A stretch of DNA of 64,000 nucleotides from Acidobacteriota bacterium (GTDB taxonomy: Bacteria > Acidobacteriota > Terriglobia > Terriglobales > Acidobacteriaceae). Below, piece by piece: positions 53,535 to 62,100 of this stretch. Positions within the stretch are counted from its first letter, which is position 1. Each line of letters opens with the position of its first letter. The notes beneath the pieces are model-generated. The model did no database searches, was not told the origin of the DNA, and worked only from the letters and a program-made list of their open reading frames with translations. Made by a program: the position numbers and the translations under genes. Location: the NCBI GenBank assembly GCA_021799405.1, contig JAJZAL010000005.1:1-64000 (forward strand), read 5' to 3'.

Positions 53535-56500
53535 TTACTTGGTCACGTCGAGATAAACAATTGCTGTATGCGACGATGAACCGCTGGTTGCCGTCACTGT
53601 TACCAGGGATGCTCCAGGTGCTGTGTACGGCGGCGTCGACCCGCAGCCAACTGCGCCAGAGATCACGGCTGCTGCGACCAGTAATATCAGAAACACTCTG
53701 TATTTTGCCGTCAGTTTCTTGCGCTGCCAGAACAGGAGACCGCCGACGAGCAGTCCCGGCAGCCAGAAGATGCCTGCCAGCATGACCCCGTCAGGATTAC
53801 CGCGATGAATCATCGCCACCGTGCCGGTATTCGGCCCCTTGGTGGTGATTGTCATCTGGTCTGTCTGCTTTGCATTCGAGCCGTCTGCCGTCAGCGACGC
53901 GGGCGAGAACGTGCACTGCGAGTTCGCCGCCAGCCCGCTGCAGGTGAACTGCACCGACCCCTTGAACCCGCCGACCGGGTCAAGGCTGATGGTCACATCG
54001 CCGGTCTGTCCCTCTTTCAACGTCAAGGTGTTCACATTCGTTGTCAGGCCAAAATCCGGCGCCGTCACAATCTGTGCCAGCGGAGCCGAGGTCGATTCAT
54101 CAAAGTTCACATCGCCCTGGTAGACAGCCGTGATCTGATGAAGCCCAGCCGTCAGGCTGCTGGTCGTGTACGTGGCAGTCCCTATGCTGTTCAGCGGGCC
54201 CGAGCCCAGTACCGTCGAGCCGTCCAGGAACTCGACCGACCCAGTCGGCGTACCGGTTGTTGCGCTCGTCACTGTAGCCGTGAAGGTTACGTTTGCGTTC
54301 AGGTTCGCGTTCGCGGTCGAACTTGTCAGGGAAACCGCGCTACCGGCCTGTGAGACTACCAGGGTGCCATCTGAAGTCGTCACCGCGTAGTCGCTCAGAT
54401 CCGTACCCGTCACGCTGGGAACAATCGGATACGGACCGGCACTCGATGTTGCCGTCGCCGTGGTTGTAAAGCTCTCGCTAAAGGTATTGCCATTCACCGT
54501 GCCTGTCACCGCACCCGTAAACGCCGGGTTCGCCGTCCCGTAGACCTTCGTTGCGTTGTTCGCGGTGACCTTCAGTGGCGCAGGGTTAACTACCAGCATG
54601 TTGCTCGCCGTAACAGCGTCGTAATCCATATCCGCAGCCAGGCTGGCAACTATGTTATACGGGCCGCCGGAAACGGACAGGCCCGCCGTCGGATACGACG
54701 CCGTACACGTAAGCGGGCTGGTTGCGCCGGTGCAACTGGCCGTCACCGGCGAGCCGCCATTCAAAGTAAAGCTCACCCCGCCGGTGGGAGCCGCCGTCCC
54801 TGTATAGACCACATTCGCCGTCATCGTGGTCGCGGCGGTACCGTACACCGTCGATGCAGGCGCGACCACCACCGTTGCGCTCAGTGGCAAGCCTGTTTCG
54901 CTGAACGTGGCGCTGGTGGTCGCTCCTGTCACCGCCGTCGTTCCCGTCAGCGCGCCACCCTGCGTCGGCGTCGCCGTGGTGCTGGCCTCGCCGCTGCTGT
55001 TAGTGGATGCAACCGCGGGACTGAAACTCAGCCCCGTTCCGCTGAACGTCACCGTAGCGTTCGGCACCGGGATGCCGCTGCTGTCCAGCACACTGACCAC
55101 AACAGGATTGGCAAACGCCGTGCCGATCACCGCGCTCTGCCCGCTGCCGCTCGTCGTGGTCAGGGTGGTCGCCGCACCGGCAATCTGCTCGGTCATCGAT
55201 CCGCTCGATCCTAAGTCATTCGTATCGCCCGAGTACACCGCCTCGATCGTATGCGTGCCTTCCGCCAGGCTGCTGGTCGCGTACGCCGCCAAGTAAACGC
55301 CGCCGCTGTTCTGCACCGTCACAGGCTTGCCCAGAGCCGTCGTCCCATCGTAGAACTGCACCGTCCCGGTCAACGTACTCGAAGTGGTGAAGGGCGTTAC
55401 CGTAGCCGTAAACGTGACGTAGCTGCCCACGTTCTGCGGATTCACATCCGCCACCACCGAAGTCGTGGTGCTCAACGGCTCCACCAGGAAGTGATACGCT
55501 TCGACATTGCTGATCTCCGGCGAGTTCCCAGTCCCATACTGGGAACTGCTGTTCTGCCCGCCTTCATTCCCGTAACCCACGTAGTAATAAAGCGTATGGA
55601 AGCCCAGGCTCTGCTGGCCAGGAGCGATGCTGAAACCGGCCGGATTGCTGCCCGAAGTGCTGGTAGTCGCCGTCTCGCTCCATTGCCCGCCATCCACCGA
55701 GTAATACAACTCCGTTGGTGGAGGGTTGGTCGCCGTTACCCCGCTGTATGCGCTGCTCGTGCTGAAGGCGCTCGTTGCCTGCACCGTGAAGCTCGGCTGG
55801 GTGTTCATCGTCTGGAAGACGTTGTTCGATGTGCCCGTCGTCAAAGCGTCCGACACCCCCGCGGCCGTCAGCGTGATCGGTACCGGCTGGATGCCCTCCG
55901 CATCGATCACCGTCACGCTGCTGCTGGCGCTATTCGCGACATAGACCTTGTCCGTCACCGGATTCACCGCAACGGCTGCTGGCTGCGAGCCCACACTGAC
56001 CGTGCTGGCCGTATTCGTCGCCCCGTCGATCACCGTCACATTGTTGCTGCTGATATTTGGGACATAGGCCTGGTCCGTCACTGGATTCACCGCCACAGCA
56101 TCCGGAACCGAGCCCACCGTGACCGTGTTGGCAACTGTATTCGTCGCACCGTCGATCACCGTCACGCTGCTGCTGGCGCTATTCGCGACATAGACCTTGT
56201 CCGTCACCGGATTCACCGCAACGGCTGCCGGCCCCGTGCCCGCCGCGACCGTGCTGGTCGCATTCGTCGCTCCGTCGATCACTGTGACGGTGTCGCTTCC
56301 CCCATTCGCGACATAGACCTTGTCCGTCTCTGGATTCACGGCTACGGCTACTGGATTCGAGCCCACCGAGACCGTGCTGGTCGCATTCGTCGCTCCGTCG
56401 ATCACCGTCACCGTGTTGCCGCTTTCATTCGCGACATAGACCTTGTCCGTCTCTGAATTCACCGCAACGGCTTTCGGGCCGAAGCCCACCGTGACCGTGC

Positions 56501-57998
56501 TGGTCGTATTCGTCGCTCCGTCGATCACCGTCACCGTGCCGCTGCTGCCTGGGTTTTGGTTCGCGATATAGACCTGGTCCGTCACTGGATTCACCGCAAC
56601 GGCATCCGGCTCCGAGCCGACCGTGACCGTGCTGGTCGCATTCGTCGCTCCGTCGATCACCGTCACATTGCGGCTACTGTAATTCGCGACATAGACCGTG
56701 TCCGTCACTGGATTCACCGCAACGGCATCCGGCTGCGAGCCCACGCTGACCGTGCTCGCCGCATTCGTCGCCCCGTCGATCACCGTCACCGTGTTGCTGC
56801 CGCTATTGGCGACATAGACGTTGCCCGTTACCGGATTCGTCGCACCGGCAAAGGGATTCGTCCCCACCGTGTCCGTGCTGGCAACTGTATTCGTCGCCCC
56901 GTCGATCACCGTCACGCTGTTGCTGTTGGAATTCGCGACATAGACCTGGTCCGTCACAGGATTCACTGCCACGGCATCCGGATTCGCCCCCACCGTGACC
57001 GTGTTGGCCGCATTCGTCGCCCCGTCGATCACCGTCACGGTGCCGCTGAAAAGATTCGCGGCATAGACCTGGTCCGTCACCGGATTCACCGCAATGGCAT
57101 CCGGCGCTGTCCCCACCGCGACCGTGCTGGCAACTGTATTCGTCGCCCCGTCGATCACCGATACATTGCCGCTACTGTAATTCGCGACATACACCTGGTC
57201 CGTCACTGGATTCACCACCACGGCATCCGGCGCCTTCCCCACCGCGACCGTGCTGGCAACGGTATTCGTCGCCCCGTCGATCACCGATACTGTGCTGCTG
57301 TCGTAATTCGCGACGTACACCTGGTCCGTCACTGGATTCACCACCATGGCATCCGGATACAAACCCACCGTGACCGTGCTGGCAACTGCATTCGTCGCCC
57401 CGTCGATCACCGTCACCGTGCCGCTGCTGCTGAAATTCGCGACATAGACCTGGTCCGTCACAGGATTCACCGCCACGTGTTCCGGATTCGTCCCCACCGT
57501 GACCGTGCTGGCAACCGTATTCTTCGCCCCGTCGATCACCGTCACTGTGTTGCTGTTTTTATCCGCCACATAGACCTGGTCTGTCACAGGATTCACTGCA
57601 ACGGCTTCCGGATTCGTCCCCACCGCGACCGTGCTGGCAACTGCATTCGTCGCTCCGTCGATCACCGTCACTGTGTTGCTGCCAAAATTCGCGACATAGA
57701 CCTCGTCCGTCACCGGATTTACCGCCACGGCTGCCGGATTCGTCCCCACCGGGACCGTGCTGGCAACTGCATTTGTCGCCCCGTCGATCACCGTCACGCT
57801 GTTGCTGTTGGCATTCGCGACATAGACCTTGTCCGTCACCGGATTTACCGCCACGGCTGCCGGATACGTGCCCGTCGTGATCGTGCCAGTCACACTCTGG
57901 CCATAGGCCTCCTGCGGGCTGCCCGCGGCCAGCAACACTATTCCAAGCCAAACAGACAGAACCACACACCGGCCTACACGGCCACGCAGACTCGCCAT
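53535..57998 (-). CDS. secreted YVTN beta-propeller and Ig-like repeat protein
   Basis: A 1487-residue surface protein. ATG 57998 follows GGAGGG at 5-nt spacing (the GTG at 58001 is less likely). Signal peptide ~1-36 ends near EAYGQ. Residues ~37-710 hold 16 YVTN-type repeats of about 42 residues (AVAVNPVTDKVYVAN then VTVIDGATN), enough for two propellers. Then come Big_3-like Ig domains, an invasin-like domain (DSSGIPVPNATVTFSG), an MBG-type domain (PLKVTANNATKVYGTANP) and another Ig domain. The C-terminus has a hydrophobic segment, basic WQRKKLTAKYR, a second hydrophobic segment, AVGCGSTPP and a beta tail ending in YLDVTK. This end resembles those of the S53 and FG-GAP proteins here. Adhesion or matrix function is inference. 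Confidence 0.92.
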   Translation of the reverse strand: MASLRGRVGRCVVLSVWLGIVLLAAGSPQEAYGQSVTGTITTGTYPAAVAVNPVTDKVYVANANSNSVTVIDGATNAVASTVPVGTNPAAVAVNPVTDEVYVANFGSNTVTVIDGATNAVASTVAVGTNPEAVAVNPVTDQVYVADKNSNTVTVIDGAKNTVASTVTVGTNPEHVAVNPVTDQVYVANFSSSGTVTVIDGATNAVASTVTVGLYPDAMVVNPVTDQVYVANYDSSTVSVIDGATNTVASTVAVGKAPDAVVVNPVTDQVYVANYSSGNVSVIDGATNTVASTVAVGTAPDAIAVNPVTDQVYAANLFSGTVTVIDGATNAANTVTVGANPDAVAVNPVTDQVYVANSNSNSVTVIDGATNTVASTDTVGTNPFAGATNPVTGNVYVANSGSNTVTVIDGATNAASTVSVGSQPDAVAVNPVTDTVYVANYSSRNVTVIDGATNATSTVTVGSEPDAVAVNPVTDQVYIANQNPGSSGTVTVIDGATNTTSTVTVGFGPKAVAVNSETDKVYVANESGNTVTVIDGATNATSTVSVGSNPVAVAVNPETDKVYVANGGSDTVTVIDGATNATSTVAAGTGPAAVAVNPVTDKVYVANSASSSVTVIDGATNTVANTVTVGSVPDAVAVNPVTDQAYVPNISSNNVTVIDGATNTASTVSVGSQPAAVAVNPVTDKVYVANSASSSVTVIDAEGIQPVPITLTAAGVSDALTTGTSNNVFQTMNTQPSFTVQATSAFSTSSAYSGVTATNPPPTELYYSVDGGQWSETATTSTSGSNPAGFSIAPGQQSLGFHTLYYYVGYGNEGGQNSSSQYGTGNSPEISNVEAYHFLVEPLSTTTSVVADVNPQNVGSYVTFTATVTPFTTSSTLTGTVQFYDGTTALGKPVTVQNSGGVYLAAYATSSLAEGTHTIEAVYSGDTNDLGSSGSMTEQIAGAATTLTTTSGSGQSAVIGTAFANPVVVSVLDSSGIPVPNATVTFSGTGLSFSPAVASTNSSGEASTTATPTQGGALTGTTAVTGATTSATFSETGLPLSATVVVAPASTVYGTAATTMTANVVYTGTAAPTGGVSFTLNGGSPVTASCTGATSPLTCTASYPTAGLSVSGGPYNIVASLAADMDYDAVTASNMLVVNPAPLKVTANNATKVYGTANPAFTGAVTGTVNGNTFSESFTTTATATSSAGPYPIVPSVTGTDLSDYAVTTSDGTLVVSQAGSAVSLTSSTANANLNANVTFTATVTSATTGTPTGSVEFLDGSTVLGSGPLNSIGTATYTTSSLTAGLHQITAVYQGDVNFDESTSAPLAQIVTAPDFGLTTNVNTLTLKEGQTGDVTISLDPVGGFKGSVQFTCSGLAANSQCTFSPASLTADGSNAKQTDQMTITTKGPNTGTVAMIHRGNPDGVMLAGIFWLPGLLVGGLLFWQRKKLTAKYRVFLILLVAAAVISGAVGCGSTPPYTAPGASLVTVTATSGSSSHTAIVYLDVTK
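55880..57890 (-). repeat. 16 tandem YVTN-coding repeats, period about 123-129 nt
   Basis: DNA-level tandem repeats inside the YVTN gene. Units are strongly similar, with near-constant segments coding VTVIDGATN and AVNPVTD. Units 14 and 16 share an exact 77-nt block (55903-55979 and 56152-56228), pointing to recent intragenic duplication or gene conversion. The opposite strand is also open over much of this repeat, giving a false 503-codon frame. Confidence 0.85.
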
Positions 57999-58798
57999 CA
58001 CAACCCTCCGGGTAACGCCAGGTATCGGCTGCCGCAGATCCTGCTACACCTTTGCTACTGCACCTGAATTGGAACGAAAGAGCGCGCAGCGGTCGTGCGG
58101 CATGCGCGAATGAACAGCATGAACACCCGCGGCTTCCTGGGGGATTTGAAGCCAGTAATCAGTCACATAGCAGGCTCGCGGAAACGGCCCGCGCGTCTGA
58201 GGCCCTACAGGTATCTAACCAGTAGGCAGCTACTGAATCTATATGCGCCGGCCAATGGCGTCAATAAGAATTGCCCTAGCGGAAAGCAGGAAGCAATTCC
58301 CGGTACGACTGCTGGAAATGTCTTCATGAAGAGTACGTCATCACTGTTCGTGCTTAAGTTTCAGCTTGCTCCCGTCGGCGAGACGGAAGCGCCGCTGGTA
58401 CACAACCCACACCTTGAGGAACGGCCGACTTGGCAGATTCCGGCCGCTGATCCTGTGAGGTTTAGAGTGGTGGTTTTCAGGACCCTTTTGAAAGGAGCAG
58501 GATCTCAGCTGAGTAAACGGTTCAGCGTGGGGCTGACAAAACGTTCGGCGATCCTCCAAGGCACTTAGCCGCCTTGGTTTATGGGCCAGAGATTAGGATA
58601 GGTCCTGGGAAACGCGGCAGTGTTCCGCGTTCCACCTTGTCGGATAGTCGCCGACGCGGCCTTGTGCCGCACCCGCGTGCCTTTCCGGGCCCTAGCGAGC
58701 GCGTTGCCCGTTCTACGTCAACTTGCCCGTTCTACGACCAAGTGAACTTGATTTGTAAAGCCTAGCCGACTTATCGGGAGCAATCCGTTTTGGGCTGT
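57999..58798. other. intergenic, no supported gene
   Basis: Upstream of the YVTN gene. A plus-strand frame (58095-58568) and a minus-strand frame (58341-58559) show no domain. A short direct repeat is present at 58704-58736. No tRNA or promoter is clear. Confidence 0.4.
58704..58736. repeat. 14-bp direct repeat
   Basis: TTGCCCGTTCTACG occurs at 58704-58717 and again at 58723-58736 with a 5-nt spacer (19-bp period). It could be a tandem protein-binding site or a chance duplication. Confidence 0.4.
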
Positions 58799-59002
58799 CT
58801 AAGCGAGCCCGTCATCGATGCCAGGAAACTTACCAGGCAAAGACTGCAGAATGTCGGCAAGAGCAGCGCGCATTGAAGCAGGCATGTCAAGCACGAGAAG
58901 ACGCTTACCGAGATTCGAAATTGGATGTCCGCCCACGAAACTTAGACGCTGGACGAATTCGCGGGAAAGGACCCGATGGTTAGTATCTGATTGACGAATT
59001 GT
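58799..59002 (-). pseudogene. gene fragment of unknown family
   Basis: A 67-codon frame without a usable start, whose translation looks protein-like (LSREFVQRLSFVGGHP, then LGKRLLVLDMPASMRAALAD). It is preceded by a stop and ends in TAG at 58801-58799. Probably the 3' end of a decayed gene; family not recognised. The rest of 59003-59172 holds a TATAAT at 59137-59142 that may belong to the following gene's promoter, without a clear -35. Confidence 0.28.
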
Positions 59003-59172
59003 TCACTTGCGGTTTTCCTCAGTCGGATTGTCGCCACAAGGTGCTAACTGCCAGTTCTAACCGCTGCAGTTATTTTGAAATGCCCTTGCCCCGCTTCTCC
59101 GCAATAAGTATATGATGGCGCGTCTTGAGTGAGGTGTATAATTCGGGCGGCTTTCATCATCAGCGAGATCTT

Positions 59173-62100
59173 ATGACTAACCCTGCAAGCTGGCCTGCGC
59201 TTTTGTCCTCAGTCGCTGCACGTCTCAACCGTCTGCGATCCTGTTTCACAATACGGCGCCTCATCCTGTCGACCCTGTCGTGCTTACTCGCAGTGGCAGC
59301 CTCGGCGCAGACCACCTGGACCGTCAACACGCTGAAAGATTCGAACGATGGCATCTGCAACAGCACTATCTGTTCGTTGCGCGACGCCATGACCGTTGCT
59401 GCGAGCGGAGACAAAATAGCCTTCCAATCGGGCCTGACGGGAACTATCACGCTCGCGAGCGCATTGCCGGGTATTGGTAAGGATGTCTCCATCGCCGGAC
59501 CGGGAGCAGGGCTGCTGACTATTTCAGGTAACGGCAATAGCAGCGTCATCGCTGTCAACTCCGGCGCCACGGTAGACATCTCCGGATTGAGGATTACAGA
59601 TGGATATTCGACTACTGGCGGCGCGGCAATCTCAAATTCGGGAACCCTGACCATCACGAATAGCACACTCTACGGCAATACTACGAATGCATCGGAATCT
59701 GGCTTTGGCGGCGCCATCTACAACCTGAACGGAACCCTGACCGTCTCCGACAGCACCTTCTACAACAACTCTGCGAGTAGCGCTGGGGGGTCGCTAGTCG
59801 GTGGCGGCGGCGCCATCTATAACTCGAACGGAACTGTGGCAGTGTCCGACACCGTTTTCTATGGCAATTCAGCAATCCAGACCGGCACTGCATCGATTGG
59901 TGGCGGTGCTATATGCACCGCTGGTGGAGCCCTTAACGTCTCTAATAGCACCTTCTATGGCAATTCCGCCAGCCAGGGCTTTGGCGGCGCCATCTATGCT
60001 ACCGGAAGCGTCGCGACGGTCATCAACAGCACCTTCTCCGCTAATTCGGCAGAGACTGGAGGCGCGATTGAGAACTATGACACCAGCCCGACAGGGAGCT
60101 TGACCGTCACCAACAGTATCTTTTCCAACGATCTAGCAACCAACGTTAGCTATGGCAGCGGGATTACTAGTGTTGGCTCAGGCTCGGATAGTTATAACGT
60201 CTTCATCAACGACGGGGATGACGAACCGACCGGCCTCGTCCTGCCGAGCACAGATCGGACTGGAACAGATGCGAAGCTGGCGCCGATGGGTTGGTATGGC
60301 GGCCCGACGGAGAGCATGATTTTGCTGCCTGGGAACCTGGCGATCTGCGCCGGAAGCACTAGCAATCTCCCTTCAAGCATGGATACGGACCAGCGCGGAT
60401 TCCCGCTTGATTCATCGTGCCCGGCGGGTGCGGTGGACGCGGGTGCGGTGCAGACGAACCAGTTTGTAGTAACCAACACGAACGACTCGGGCACGGGTTC
60501 GTTGCGCGGGGCCCTCACCGCGGCGAATACGGCGGGCGAGGGCGACATCACCTTTGCGAGCGGCATGAGCGGCACGATCACCTTGAGTTCCTCGCTGCCT
60601 GCGATCACAAGCAGCCCGGTTGCCAACGGTCAAATCAACCTTCTTGGTCCGGGAACTGGCGCGTTCAATATCTCCGCTGGTAGCAACGAGGTGATGGCCG
60701 TCGATTCTGGTGCGAGCGCATTTCTCTTCGGGGTGACCATCACGAGCCCGGACGCGAGCGGGGGCGCGGTCTCGAACCTTGGCACACTAACCATCAGCAA
60801 CAGCGTTTTCTCAGGACGTTCTGCATCCTCCAGCGGCAGCGTAATCTCGAACCAGGGGACTCTGACGGTCACCGGCAGTACCTTCTCGAAGAATTCGGCA
60901 GCGTCCGGCGCCAGTGCCATTTCAAACCAAAGCGCCCTGACGGTGACCGACACCACGTTCTCAGCGGATTCGGCAGTGACGGGCAATGGCGGCGCGATCC
61001 TCAACGCCGCTGGATCCCTGATGATGGCCAACTGCACTTTCTCGGAAGATTCAGCGCCAGCCGGGGACGGCGGCGCAATTTACAGCAATGGTGGAACGGT
61101 TTCCATTACCAACTGCACATTCTCTGGAAATTCAGCCAGCACGGGCAACGGCGGGGCTATCTTTAATGCCAATGGCTCCCTGACGGTCGTCAACAGCATC
61201 CTTTCCGGCAATTCGGCAAACCAGAGCGGTGGCATCTTCAACGATGGCGGATCCGTCACGGAAAGCTATAACGATTTCTATAACAATGCCGGTGGCGATA
61301 TCTCCGCCTCATCGCTGTCGAGCACCGATCAGATTGGTGACCCAAAACTGGCGGTATTGGGCCAATACGGCGGAACGACCCAAACAATGCCGCCGCTGGC
61401 CAGCAGCGCGGCCCTCAACACTGGCACATACCAAACGGGCGAACCGAAAACAGACCAGCGCGGCGCGCCCCGCCCGGCTACAAGCGGCGCTGCCATCGAC
61501 ATTGGCGCGGTGCAGGTGACGGGCGATCCTCCAATGATCTTCGTGTCTCCCAACTCAGGCCCCGATACCGGCGGCACCTCCGTGACAATTACCGGAACGG
61601 GACTAGATACTTTCAACGGCACACTCGACTTTGGAGTCAGCGGGCAGCGAGCCAGCGCGACTCTACATGCGGCCACAGCCACGGCCCCCGCTTACATCAC
61701 GGCGATCTCGCCCGTGGAAAGCCCGGGTACGGTGAACGTTGTGGTTTACACCACTTCGCAGCGCAGTGCCATCACCCCGTCCGACCAATTCACATATCTT
61801 GCTGTCGGCTCAACGGTGGCAACGTCGCTGACCCCTACAGTTACCCCGAGCTCGACCTTTGTCTATGACCAGGAGCCCACCATTTCTGTCGCGCTCAGTC
61901 CATCGAACGCAACCGGAATCGCTGCTAGCGACTTTACGGCAGAGCTTACTGGGAACACACAGTTGCAGGTGACCGCCGGCGCTGGAAATACCTTCAACAT
62001 CGCCTTGCCGAGCACCCCGCTTCAGGTAAACATTCCCTACACCATCGTCGTGAACTTCAATGGAGTTCAAACCTCGTCAGAGTATTACGAGCCCAGCAGC

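Noticed and set aside
55880..57890. CRISPR array
   Set aside because: Regular repeats here are longer than CRISPR units, lack unique spacers and are in frame within a protein-coding gene; no cas genes are present.
56556..58067. 503-codon plus-strand repetitive frame (RDIDLVRH-type units)
   Set aside because: It is the complement of the YVTN tandem repeats; its periodicity comes from the real gene.
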